DNA of 64,000 nucleotides from assembly GCA_010015675.1 (NCBI GenBank), contig ML976989.1, forward strand, positions 347,486 to 411,485. The letters run 5' to 3'. The notes under the pieces were generated by a model. That model did not search any database, was not told the DNA's origin, and saw only the letters and a list, made by a program, of their open reading frames with translations. Shown piece after piece: positions 1 through 11,565 of this stretch. This DNA comes from Byssothecium circinans. Taxonomy: Eukaryota; Ascomycota; Dothideomycetes; Pleosporales; Massarinaceae. Positions within the stretch are counted from its first letter, which is position 1. Every line of letters starts with the position of its first letter. A program made the position numbers and the translations under genes.

Positions 1-78
1 GATTGCGTTCTTTCAACACCGCCTCAAAAGTCGCCAAACTTTCACACCCTTCCCACGAAACGAAACGAAACGATCAAA

Positions 79-446
79 ATGGACAAAACAACCGCCGCAG
101 CCGATAAGCTCGGAGAGAACAAGAGCACCAATGCTATTCCTCAGGAGGTTCGTCTTTCCTAACCTTCCTCCTCCTCCATCCTCCATACTCCATACTCCAT
201 ACCCAACCCCCATACATACTAACCCACTCCCAGAACCCCTCAATAATCTCCTCCGCAGGCGCCATCGGCAAGCACTTCAACCCCGACGGTGCCGTCGGCC
301 AGATCGGCGAGAAGGTCGGGGGTCCGTTTAGCAAAGACGGTATCGTGGGGAGTCAGTTCGACGCGAGTAAGAGTGGGATTGCAGGACATGTTGAGAGGGC
401 TGTTGATGGGCCGAGTCAGCCGGCTGGGAGTTCCGTGTCGAAGTAG
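79..446 (+). CDS. Small glycine-rich repeat protein, unknown function
   Basis: Two exons (79-147 and 234-446) give a 93-residue protein. The intron has a GTTCGT donor, a TACTAAC branch site and a CCCAG acceptor. A later AG at 257-258 would break the frame, so the acceptor at 231-233 was chosen. The protein is hydrophilic, with no signal peptide or membrane segment. Its core holds imperfect repeats of the form G-x-x-G-x-x-F-x-x-x-G (GAIGKHFNPDGAVG, then GPFSKDGIVGSQF, then SGIAG). I recognise the style from small uncharacterised fungal proteins but cannot assign a function. The start is the first ATG after an adenine-rich leader (GATCAAAATGG), a good fungal initiation context. Confidence 0.62.
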
Positions 447-641
447 GATATGAATGGGGGAATGAGAGAGTGATGATGTGTACGATGTGAAATCGAGAAC
501 GACATGATCACAAGCGGTAGTTTTATTTCAAATTACTTGTGATTTAACAATCGTGATATCGTACCTGTTCCATCATTGATAATGTTACACCTTCACAAGC
601 ACATGGTATCATACGAGAAGTCAAACACAACACTCCCATCA

Positions 642-1908
642 TCACTCCCCAAGCCTCCTTCCAGGCCCCCACTGCGACCCGGTCGTTCGTGCCGTACTCC
701 CACCAGTTTCCCTACCCCCACGGCCCTGCATCGCCACCCCATACGGCCTTGCCTGCTGCGCACCTGGTGTAGCTCCAAACCACTTCTTGACAATCTCCGG
801 TGTAGTGATATAATTCGTACCCCCGCCGAACGTCGGCCATATCCTTGTCAAGAAGTCAAATAAGTGTGCGGCGAGAAGCCCGGTGGCTTGCGACATAGCT
901 TGGTCGGGGCTGTCCATGATCAGGGTCATGAAGAGCAGGGCATAGGGCAGATATCTGGCATCAAAGGTGATGATGAAGAAAGTGACTTGACGTGTAGGGT
1001 TCTCTTGGGCGTAGGTGTATGCGTAGGCGAGGGAGAGGGCGGGGAGGAACGCGTAGCCGTTGAGAACGTGGCCTGCGAGAGCCTTTGGAGATATGTCAGT
1101 AAAGATCCATGCTTCATTGAACCATCCCGTATCGGACAGGGTATGCAGACACAAAAACCAAAGGCATCGGTAAAGTGATGTAGGGAGCCAGAACCGCACA
1201 ATCGGAATTGAGAGTCCGTTGCGCTTCTCAAATGACATTCCCACCATGCTCGCACGCCGCAACACCCCTATTAAGGTATTGCGAATGACGGAGCGTGCGA
1301 CGTGCGAGGGCGATCTTCCTCGATTCCAGGAACCGCTACAGCTAGAACAAGGCTGGGCGGGCAGATTTATGAGGTTGTAGTGATAGAACGCATGAGGCGC
1401 ACACAGAGTAAACGATACAGTGCGATATGAAAGCAGCTGCGGAGCTACTTACCACAATGATTGCCCCGCAGAACGCGGTGTATACGAAGAAGTCGCCGGG
1501 CTGCGAGAAGCGCGACGACTCTCGCTCAAGGCCGCTACCGTACTGATACACTTTAAGACAGTTAGTCGAGAACGGGAGCGAGCTGAGGCGTGAGAGGACA
1601 GGTAGACGTACGAAAGTACGGATCCATCACAATCCCAAATTTCGGTCCCGTTATGAAGAACGCCGTCGCCAACCTCCACACCTGCGGTAGCATCTTCACC
1701 GTGAGCACATAGTCTTTGATGTAGATGAACTGCATCAGGCTGATGATGCCTGCGTAGCCGAGGGCGGATACCACTACAGCGGCGGCCGTGATGGTCCTGC
1801 AAACATCTTGCGTTAGCGATCTGGAGCTCGGATTTCGCAGCTGTGGTGGGGAAATTCGTGGTTGAGTACGCACCTTGTGACCGGCGGCAGTGACCAAAAG
1901 ACATCCAT
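642..1908 (-). CDS. DER1: Derlin (DER1-family ER membrane protein)
   Basis: Derlins are multi-span ER membrane pseudo-rhomboids that help retrotranslocate misfolded proteins in ERAD together with Hrd1 and Cdc48. Four exons on the minus strand (1874-1908, 1612-1796, 1453-1550, 642-1082) join in phase into 252 residues. Visible hallmarks are the N-terminal DVFWSLPPVTR, the WR motif in PQVWRLATAFF, the loop GSGLERESSRFSQPGDF, and the conserved late segment LAAHLFDFLTRIWPTFGGG. Several hydrophobic spans are present, as the family requires, and the C-terminal tail is Gly/Arg-rich and polar. The third intron (1083-1452, 370 nt) is much longer than others in the window; its acceptor CCAAAG at 1083-1084 is the one that keeps phase. 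Family assignment is secure; the last intron is less so. Confidence 0.88.
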
Positions 1909-2438
1909 AATGCACTGCTTAGTTTCCGGATGCCAGATGAGTAAATGTGGTGTTGTGAGGAACTGCTGACCGCAGCCTGGAGGAGAAGACTGGAGGAAGA
2001 TGAAAGGTGGCATCGTTGGGGTTCCCGACCGGAGCTCGGGTCTACTATTTCCCTGAGGCTGTGATTCGCTCACCGTGGAGAGGTACCGCCATGACGCAGC
2101 TCGGGTAGCTAGGGAAAATAATAATGACAAGTTGCTTTCTGTTCTCTGTGGAGGACCCAATTCTGTTGAATTAGAAAGAAACCACAATTCTCTCGCGGGA
2201 AAGGTGATACCTGGAGATGGCAAGACTCTAGGCACCTGCTTCACTAAAATACGCCGCACAATATCACCCTTTGTGAATTTTACCAAACTGTATTTTTATC
2301 AATTGATTTCCCAAAACCTGATTATCGCAAGGCAGATATGATGCCCACAATATCATACCAAAACCGTCCGGCTCCATAGGCATCTGAAAAGCCATCCCAT
2401 ACCCTATTTTACAAAACCCCCCACACCACCCTCAAACC
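1909..2438. other. Intergenic: Derlin promoter side and downstream of the next minus-strand gene
   Basis: There is no supported gene here. The part next to 1908 should hold the Derlin promoter and leader; the part next to 2439 is the 3' region of the small membrane-protein gene. Short open frames on both strands lack coding character. Confidence 0.5.
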
Positions 2439-3251
2439 TCACGCCTCAGGATCCTTCCCCTTAACATTCCCCTCCCCGCCAACCCCAGGCGTTCCTTTAC
2501 TCTCAAAGTCCTCCTCATACCTCCTCCACACCTCCATATCCTTCGCCAACCGCTTCTGGTGCCGTATCATGTGCTCGTATTTTCTGATGCGGTCATCGGC
2601 TTCCAGCATGCCGCCGAGGATCATCCCGGACATTTGTATGTAGCTGGACATCCGTGAGTAAAAGATGGAGGGGAGGGAAGAGTAGTTGGGGGTTGAAATG
2701 GGAAGGAAAGGTGGGGTTGAGGAGGCGAAGGCCGGAGGTTAGGGATGTGGGTGAGGCAATGCATGGTGTGAACGTTGAGACTAGGGTGAGGGAGTTAATG
2801 ACTTACACTTTGAATTGTATCGTAAGACTCCGGTATATCGGCGACAAAGCAAACGCGAGACCTCCCGCTGCCGCTGAGAAAATTCCCCACTACCACCAAG
2901 CACCACAGTGTCAGTAACCCATGCATTTCAAAATCAAAACACCCCAACCCCTTTACAACTCTTTCACCATTCAACCCCGTAAGCAGTGCATCTCCCCATC
3001 CTCCTTTAGCCAGAACAAGTATCGATCGATGGCGCCTTTAGATCACGCCACTCAATGTGCACCAACCCGAACATCCCAAGCTCTTCCAACCCATCCTTCT
3101 CTTTCCTCCCATCAATGCCCCAGAAAGATTTCTGGCACACGTAAGATTAAACACGACTTACCTTGAAAGCGCCCCAACTCGCACCCCTCGCCGCCTCCCA
3201 AGCCGCCTCATTCGTCTCCTGATCCTTGCTCAAGCTGCCATGTTGTCGCAT
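2439..3251 (-). CDS. Small conserved fungal membrane protein, unknown function
   Basis: Three exons (3162-3251, 2807-2889, 2439-2643) join in phase into 125 residues. All junctions are GT-AG, with donors GTAAGT. The protein begins MRQHGSLSKDQETNEAAWEA. Its middle part (FSAAAGGLAFALSPIYRSL, about residues 34-52) is hydrophobic enough for one membrane helix, followed by QFKVYIQMSGMILGGMLEAD and a charged, helix-prone tail rich in Arg, Lys and Glu. The pattern of one short helix followed by a basic amphipathic tail resembles small mitochondrial inner-membrane assembly proteins, but this is inference and no diagnostic motif is visible. I recognise the domain only as a recurrent uncharacterised fungal family. 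Confidence 0.7.
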
Positions 3252-4013
3252 AATGAGCCGTCTGTCTCCTCAACTCGGGCATCGATAGCAAAAAGGACTC
3301 GTATATTATTTGCAGGAGCGTTCGGAAAAGGTTAGAGTAGTTGGTGTTAGTTTCGAGTTCAGAGTGATAGAAAGAGTGATGTCAGGGTGCCGTTCTGGAC
3401 CCTGCGGGGAGAAAGCATGTGCATGCATCGTTACTAGCGCTGACCAATGAAAGTGGGCTGGACTATCAAGCGACCATGTCGAACTCGTGCACATGTACAT
3501 ATTTTGACTTGATTCGCGTTATACTTAGTATCATAGACAGCAAAGAAAGTCTTTGGTTGGAGTCGTAAACGCAAAAGTTGGTTGATTGCTGCATTCCTAT
3601 AGCGCGCAAAGCGCCTTTATGTACAGGTTCCTCTCCAGCGATAGGGAGCACTCGAGATAACCATATACAATGCGTGACCAAACCCGCGCAGGGTGTATCC
3701 CACCCATGATGCCATTAAATGCCGTTGCTTCAATGCGAAGAAACACACATAGAACCTGCAGCCGTGGATTCCGCTTGCCTAGGTTGGCGAAAAAGACGCC
3801 AGATGACACAAGAAACCTTTTATACACAGAAAGACGGAAAGATTTGTTTAAGTTTTTTTTTCTTTTTCCCTTCACCTCTCAATGCAATGCATGTCTATCC
3901 AAGCGGTAGGGATCCAAAAAGTGGTGGTATCTCGAAGGGAAAATTCGCAAAGCATGGACAGAGAAATGACGCCAGAAGGCGGTAGGAAATGGCGGGCGTG
4001 ATAGTCGGCCAGT
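3252..4013. other. Intergenic spacer, no gene seen
   Basis: The spacer separates the small membrane-protein gene, which starts at 3251, from the 3' end of the PH-LRR gene at 4014. It contains a T-rich run near 3850-3867 and scattered short frames with no family resemblance. The part next to 3251 presumably holds that gene's promoter. Confidence 0.4.
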
Positions 4014-7000
4014 TCAGCTCGGCAGTCGTGGTCGCGTCCAAACATTGTAATCTTGAGCAAACGACATTTCGAGCTCTTTATCTAGTGACGGAGCGCGAAG
4101 GTGCTGTTCGTGGACGACGGGAGCTCCAAGTTCGAGCTCCTTTTCTGCAGTGGGGGTCGTGTCTAGCGTGACCCTTTCGACAAGCTTGCCGAGGCTAGTA
4201 GCTGTGTCGGGTCGTTCGAACTCCTCGTCGTCGACGTCCATTGTGGTTGGTATATTATTGGCGAGGCTGGGTGTGATAAATTAGTGATAGTCCAGTTACC
4301 AGCCCAGAAGATGGTACTTACTTGTAGTTACGCTGTAGATACTGTTGCAGACGATACTCTTGTCGCTCCCAGCTCTCATCGACGAGGGTAAGTGCAGCTT
4401 TGATGTCTTGATCCGACAGTCCGAAAGACAACGACCGCTCTCGTGCCGACTTGGGGTGCATCTTGCTAGAAAGTTTGCTGCGCACTAAGTAAGTTCTGGT
4501 TTGCATTTGTGAACCACCTTCGTCTCGAATTTGCTTCACTTGATCTTCAGTAGCCTTGAGTGCCGCGTTCCTGCTCTCTTCCATGCTCGGAAGATACAGA
4601 AGGGTAGTGTTACGATGAAGTGAGTTGATTAGGTCGGTGAAGCCCTGCAAAGGGATGCCATTGCTCTCGCAGTAGAGCTGCTGCAGCGTTGTGTTGACTT
4701 TGAGGACATCGGCGAGGGTGCTCGCGCCTTGCAGTCCAAGCTTCTGATCTGCTATACGTCAGGAGTGCTCGTTCAAAGAGACAGCAGACTTACGCCTGAC
4801 AAACAACGTTCGTAGGGACTTGTTAGATTCCAGACCTCGCAATGCTTTGTTGATGCCTACGCCCAACTTTGTATTCTCCAGCCGTGAATCTTCACCAGAA
4901 ATGTCAAGCCACTCAAGAGTTGAGTTTTGGACAAACATTCTTTCTAGAGCCTGGCAGGTGTCATCCGAAGCCTCGCACGGTAGGGAGGCCCGAGATATAT
5001 CGAGATGGCGGATCGTATTGTTGCGAGCAAGCGCAAGAATCAATTTGCGAAAGTGAGACTCCTGGTCAAATTCAATCAGCCTGATAGCCATGCTAGATGG
5101 AGCAAAGCCACCTCGGATCGCACTAGCAAGGTGATCGAGATGTTGCTCAATATTATTTTCACTAATGTCAAAATGAAGATCTCGAGCCACCCCAGGCGTC
5201 TGGGTCATCGAATGCAGGAGCAGAGCGACGTCCTTTCCGGTCAGAAAGCAGTGATCCAAGCGGAGTTCACGCATTGCTGCGGACTGCTTGTAGTTAACAA
5301 GATAGCTGGAAGTTGTTAATATAGAGTAATAAAACGAACTATAGGCCAAGAAGACGTACCTAGCGATGGCATCCACCATCGCTGCATTCAACGACGTGCC
5401 GCTGAGGATCAACTCCTGCAGCCGCCATACTTGAAACGTTTCGACGGAGATCAAAGGCTCAGGACCAGACGTTCTCGCAATATGAGACAGATTCAGCTTT
5501 GTAAGGTATCCAAAAACACCAATCTGTGAATCAAACATGGCAGGCGATATTCGGAATGGGTTTGACGAGAGATCGAGTGCCTCAAGTGTGTTTTCTTGAG
5601 GACGAAGGGAGTCTAAGATGAGAGACAAAGTGCGGTCCGTAATCCCACAGCCACTGAGCTCGAGGGCGCGGAAATGGCAAGATCGCTCCACAGCCGCAGC
5701 AACTAAATAGTCCAGATCAGTCTCCCCAAGCTTGATGTTGTTCAAAGCAATCCAATCCACATTTGTCGTCTGGTATTTGCAAAGAGGGAACAGAGCTTCA
5801 ACGATGGCGCAACCTGCATCTCTTCCTTTGCCAGGCGAATCCAGGAAATTATTTGGACTTCTTGTGATGCATGACGAGAAGTCAAGTCGTCGAACCCTAC
5901 GACTAGTGACAGCCAGAGCTCGAATCTCTTGGACAAGCAAGCAAGCACGATCCATATCTTCAGCTCCAGCTAGTGTGGTCCCGCGTTTCGTCCTAGTACA
6001 CAGATGTTCAGTTCCATACCCATCGGAGAGGCCGTTGAGAACGTCCAACTGCACATCCTTGAATGAAATACCTCCAAAGCTCTCGTTGTACCGTAACGAG
6101 CGCATAATTGCGAGCAATTCCAATGCTGTATATTGGTTCCTTTTCAATCCAAGGGGACGCAACAGTTCGAAGCGAGGGCAGTCTTCTGGCGGATACGTAA
6201 CCTGATACCTAATATTCTGAGGCTTGACATCATAGGCAATACAGTAACCTATGAGAGTACGATCGAGAGAATCGCCATCGATAGGAGTTGGGCTGCTCTG
6301 CCGGAGTATGTCATGTCTAACTGAGGCAGGAACAATGAATTGGTAAGGACGTGACTCCCACTCGGGCCGCAACCCCTCTTCCACATACCTTAACCGAACA
6401 GCGATATCGTGGGAGGCAAGGGAGGCTAGATGAAGCGTCTTGGGGCGTTGCAGTGGCACGCGAAAGGTCAATTCCAGGTTGTCATCGACATCGCTGAGAC
6501 GCAATTCTGTGAGGGCAAGAATACCGTACGACAACTGTGCACTGCTTGATATCAAAGATGGCGTGGAAGATCGCTGAGATGGAGGCTTGAAGAGTGGGAT
6601 TAGATGCACCTTGTGGACACCAATCGCGAGGAAACACACCGTAGCCAGATTCTTGGACAAATCGTCCGAAGAAGACCTGGAGCCGTTCTTGCCGAGAGGA
6701 CGCTGGACGACTTTGTAGATGGCGTAGTGGGGAGGTACGTAATCGCGCTCTGCTTCCACGACCCGTGCAGCCAGATGAGAATTGTAAGCGGACAGAGGAG
6801 CAGAATCAGCTAATCGGACCCGATTTGCCGACTCTCGGATCTTCTCGAGCCATAGCCGCATCTCATCGGGGTCGGTAAATTGAAGGGTCATCGAAGACGC
6901 CTGATTTGTCTCATCGTCCAGGGAGAAAATCTCAAAGTCGAAATGTGGTCGTCCATCATCTAAGTGATATGCCGCAACAATCTGACGCAAGGGAATGCCC

Positions 7001-7686
7001 GAATCACGGTCGCCTGAATGATCTGACGCGAGGGATTGGAGCTCTTGCGACGAGTTGGCGGAGATGGCCTGGCTATGGCGGTATGAAGAAACGCGATTGT
7101 GGGGTAAAGGAATTCTGCATGGGTTAGCGTGGACATGGTTTGCCGTAGGAAGGAAGACGAACGATGGGAAGGCCTCGGCGGCTTTGGACTGTGTCTTGAA
7201 TCTGCACAAGTGTGTCTCAGTAAGAACCATGTATTCCTTCTTCTTCCGGAACATGGAACTGCTTGTCTGGACCTCGCCATGATACAAGACATGGCGATTG
7301 CGCACCGTCTCGTCGCCTTGGGTCCAATTACTAGAGAGGAAGGGTGAAAGGGTTGGCGAGCTAGAAAGCGATTCTCCATCGTCGTCTGGTATACGGTGGC
7401 CTTTGAGAGAGCCAAAGGTTGAGCTTCGGTAGCTGCTGTTACGCGAGCCGGGAGTGCGCGGAGACGGTGCCGGTGACAATGGGCGTCCGACGATAGTGTT
7501 GCTGCCGGCTGCTGCGTTCTCGGGGGCATTGGAGGCGTGCGACAAGGTTGTCATGAGCGACGCCGTCCGGCGCTTTCGCAGCAAGTTGGCGGGTTCCGAC
7601 TCATCTTTGCTGCTGGAGGAGGACCCGAGGGCAGCTCCGAGAGAGCTTCGGCCAAAGAAGCTGCGGCGCTTGCTTTCCTTGGACAT
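4014..7686 (-). CDS. PH-like and leucine-rich-repeat scaffold protein (CARMIL-like layout)
   Basis: Four exons (5360-7686, 4794-5305, about 4322-4748, 4014-4266) yield roughly 1172 residues. Residues 1-120 are Ser/Thr/Pro-rich and likely disordered. A PH-like module follows (about 130-290, from NRHVLYHGEVQTSS to FTDPDEMRLWLEKI). The second half carries irregular leucine-rich repeats of the ribonuclease-inhibitor type (for example HFRALELSGCGITDRTL and LEALDLSSNPFRISP). PH followed by LRR is the layout of CARMIL-type actin regulators, so a membrane-linked scaffold role is plausible, but a capping-protein-binding motif was not identified. The acidic C-terminus (VDDEEFERPDTAT) is supported by the phase of the last intron. 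The third acceptor could be TAG or CAG three bases apart, changing one residue. Confidence 0.8.
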
Positions 7687-8350
7687 GCTGAGCTCTCAGA
7701 AGGCCAGCGCCGTCGAGTGTCGCGATGATCCCATAGGGACAGCGGCTGAGACGGAGCGAGATCCAAGATTGACGCGTACGCCGGTGTTGCAGCGGGCAGA
7801 GGCAGAGGTAGAGGCACTAGAGAGAGGTAGGTGATGTCCGCGGCACCGATTGGCTGTGGCGCATCGGAGGGACTCAGCGGAAGCGAGGCGTTACACTGTC
7901 ACAGGCACAGGCACAGGCACAGTATGGTGTTGGGAGCGGATGGGCAATTTGGAGCGTGTGGAGCGTTGTCTGGGCCTTGGACGGTGGACCCAACGTCATT
8001 ATTCATTCAGGACATCACTGCACAGCGGTGGTCGGACCATGTGGTACCCTTCATGGTGTAGCAATATATCACACCACAAACGCCCGAGAGCAGCCTCAGT
8101 AGACGCCCGTATTTCCCCGTATCCAACGTCGATAGGACCCGTGGTGGGCTTAACGTCTGTTATGGCATCATTACGTAGCCGCGCAGGCCAGCGGCTGATG
8201 TAGATCCCAAGATCCCAGTGGGCCGGACGGACGGAACAACATTTTGCCGCCAAAAAGTTCAGCAAAGTCGCGAACAACGGTTCACAACGCGACGGCCGTC
8301 CGTGCTTGCCGTTCATCATCCGCGCCTTCTCTGCCCGGCGTTCCTTCTCA
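7687..8350. promoter_or_regulatory. Divergent promoter region between the PH-LRR gene and PET127
   Basis: These 664 bp separate two divergently transcribed genes, so both promoters must lie here. A short tandem array of the hexamer ACAGGC sits at about 7900-7922. No TATA box could be assigned with confidence. Minus-strand frames in this stretch are open but show no domain. Confidence 0.45.
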
Positions 8351-11041
8351 ATGCTCAGCCGCCGCTTGCTCCTGCGGTCAAAGCAGCTGCACCTTCCTCT
8401 CATTTCCCTCGGATACACAGTACGCAGCCCATCGCAACCCCAGGGACGACTGTTCAGCTCCTCCGCCACGTTGTATGCCAGAAGCAAGAAAAACAAGAAG
8501 AATAACACCGAGACAGCTCCCAAAACCGCGAATGGGACGGAAGAGGAACAAAATGCAGCAAACGTAGACATCCATGCGCAGTCGCAGGATGTGACTGCTA
8601 GAGAGAAGGCGAAGACTCCGAAAGCTCGGAAGGTCCCCAATGCCAGGAAGGCTCCTAAGGCTCCGAAGATACGAAAGATCCAGCAGGATGCAGAAAAGGC
8701 CAAGGCAGCGCTGGCAGCCAAAACAAAGGCAACCAAGGCAAAAACGCCAAAATCCATGGGCTTGAGGGAAGCCATGCTGGAAGGGGAGAAAGGGCCATGG
8801 AGCGATGCGCCAGGGGCAAAGAGGAGCCGGAATGATGCCCAAAAGCTTGACATCAAAACCCTCAAGGCTGAAGATCTGGACTTCAAGGCTGTCGAGGTCG
8901 ATGTCCCGCCCGTACCCATGCTCTCCTACGGCCTGGATCGCGTCCTCTTCAACCCCGGCGTCTACCGATTGCAAGATCCACGTTCGCGCGTCTACAATTT
9001 CGATCCGTATCTCGAGAAAATCATGCGCGTCAACGAGTTTGACTTCAAAGCATTAGCCCCGTACAAGACGTCGTCCAAAGACGAAGACCTTCTGGAATTG
9101 ACGAAACGATTAGGCTCCAAATTCACTGGCTCGACTTCGAGCATGTCAGGCATCCTCCAGCATTTCCACTACCTACTCTCGCGTACTCGCGGCCTCAACC
9201 ATGACATGCTGTCGCGCAGTTTCCCCAAGCCCACGAACAAATTCTCCAAAATCACCACCGGTCCTAGTGCCGTGTTCCTCCGCTGGAAGAATGGCACGTA
9301 TGCAATCGACGCTGACAAGGCCTACGACACACCCAACATCATGAGCTGGCTGGGTCATTCGATGGAAAAGCTTCTCACGACCGATCAAGAAGCATTCGAA
9401 AAGTACCGAAAATCCAACCCCATGAAGGCTCCACCCGAGGATGGGGACCGATGTTTCCACTATTCATCGCAGGGTAATTTCCTCATGCGCTCTCAGCTGG
9501 ATGCGCATGACCCCCGTCTCCCGGGATCAGGTGTGTTTGACTTGAAGACGCGTGCTGTAGTCTCGATTCGTATGAATCACAAGGAGTACGAGACCGGATC
9601 GGGCTACCAGCTCCGTTTTGACCGTGGCGAATGGGAGTCCTTCGAACGCGAGTTCTACGACATGACTAGGGCCACCATGCTCAAGTACTCGCTCCAGGTT
9701 CGGATGGGTCGCATGGACGGCATCTTTGTCGCCTACCACAATATCGAGCGCATCTTTGGCTTCCAATATCTCAGCATATCGGATATGGACCTTGTCCTGC
9801 ATGGACAGACCGATACATGCTTGGGTGATCAAGAATTCAAGTTCAGTGTCCGTCTGCTCGACGAGCTGTTGCAGAAGGCTACCGAGAAATTCCCGGAACA
9901 GGTAGGTTTCGTCTCCCCGTATTGGATCAGCATTATCTAACCTTTACAGACTCTCCGTTTGCACTTCCACACCCGGGGTGAACGATCCCAATTCATGTAC
10001 ATCTTTGCCGAACCCATGACGGACGAGCAAGCCGACGAGATACAATCACGTAGTGAGATTGCGAATAAAAAGTACGAGCGAGACGTTATTGGTATTGATC
10101 ACAGCGACGAAGAGCTGCAGGAGGAGTGGAAAGACATACAGGACCGCGTGGATGAAACAATCGATCTGGAGATTGAAGGTGTCATTGACCAAGTCAAAGA
10201 GCATGAAGAAACAGAAGACCAAGGCAACGATGTTAGGGAGTCGGCCAGTGAATTGGAGGGGACGGATAGCCGCGAGAGTGAAATGAGCGGGTCAGCCAGC
10301 GAGGCCGAAGAAACCGAAGCTCAGGAGGGTACAGCGGAAGAGCCAGCCAGCGAAATTGGGGAGGGTGGATCAAAAGAATCAGCCAGCGAGCAGAGTGAAT
10401 CAGATACATCAGCCAGCGAAATCGAGCAGAGTGAGTCGGATACATCAGCCAGCGAAAGTGAGGAGGGTGGGTCGGAAGAATTAGCTAGCAAAATTAAGGA
10501 GGGTGAATTGGAACAATCCGAAGTATCGGCCAGCGGAGTGGAGGAGGCCGAATCGGAAGAATCACCTAGCGAAATTGATGAGGTCTCAGGCGATAAAGAA
10601 GCTGCTGCAGATCAGGAAGCTATAACAGAGGACTCTAAAGCAACGCAAGAGTCCGCTTCAGCTTCAAAACCAGCTCCTAGAGGACCGCTCATTGGATGGA
10701 CATTAGCAATCCGCAACAGAGTCAACGGCCACTACGTCGACCGACCCGAAAACCTCACGCCGCAGCATGACTGGACAATGGAATACCACATTAAAGAGAT
10801 TTCCGAGGATAGCTGCTGGAGCCTATACACGAAAGTCAAGGAGCGGCGAGAACAGCTAATTGGTGAGCAGAGGCAAGAAGACACTCAGCGCTTGGACGTG
10901 TATCGTTCCATCATCAGGAGATACAGCGACAAGGGCCGCAGATGGAGGGAAGAGCAGGATGTCATCGATGAGAAGATGGGACAGCGGCTGTATGAGCCTA
11001 TGGGGCCTGGTTCGCCGCTGTACGCAGCTAAAATGGAGTGA
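8351..11041 (+). CDS. PET127: PET127-like mitochondrial RNA-processing protein
   Basis: In yeast, Pet127 is a mitochondrial membrane-associated protein needed for 5' processing and turnover of mitochondrial RNAs. Two exons (8351-9901, 9950-11041; 48-nt intron) give 880 residues. The ATG at 8351 was chosen because the frame upstream has only a TTG; it opens with a classic targeting peptide, MLSRRLLLRSKQLHLPL. A Lys/Ala-rich linker follows, then the conserved Pet127 block (PVPMLSYGLDRVLFNPGVY, FSKITTGPSAVFLRWKNGTY, FHTRGERSQFMYIFAEPM). An insertion of about 160 residues (10200-10670) is Glu/Ser-rich with a repeating SASE theme. The domain then resumes at GPLIGWTLAIRNRVNGHY. The insertion could be a disordered spacer; everything around it looks intact. 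Confidence 0.9.
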
Positions 11042-11565
11042 ACGATGTAGGAACAGTTGTATGATTTTGTAACATAGGGATGCTACGTTGTATTATAGAT
11101 TTAGGTGGTGGACGTTGTACGATACCTACAATAATTCAAGAGGAAGAAGAAAGGCAGGAAGCTACGGCACAAGGAAACTGCAGGCATAATGGTACTCGAA
11201 GAAGTGTGATCCAGCCCGAAAGAACCCTCACGTGTACTACATGTACGTTTAAATGTTGACGTTGACCCGGCATCAAAGTTTGTGGTGACGTGCGACGCAC
11301 AGGCCACGCGCCATGTATAAGGCTGAAGACCTGGGCAGCTTCCTTAGCTCATCAGATGTTGAATGAACGTGCAATTGCCCCGCCATGTACGCGCCTGCTA
11401 CACCTACACATCTACTTCTTGCTCTCTGAAACCCTCATTGCCATCCTCACAGCGCCGAGAGAGCAGCCGTGTGCGGTGTAAAGGCAGAGCCGCAGCATCG
11501 TCCTCCGGCGCAACTCCGCATTTGCCTTTGCCGACCGAGCTCCAGCCCTTCGACACATCGCAAGC
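11042..11565. other. Intergenic: PET127 3' region and promoter of the UBA-like gene
   Basis: This 524-bp spacer lies between two genes transcribed in the same direction. No additional coding frame has domain character. Confidence 0.4.

Noticed and set aside
7999..8919. 306-codon minus-strand open frame over the PET127 start
   Set aside because: It is antisense to a well-supported gene, has Ala/Phe/Ser-rich composition from codon complementarity, and contains no domain.
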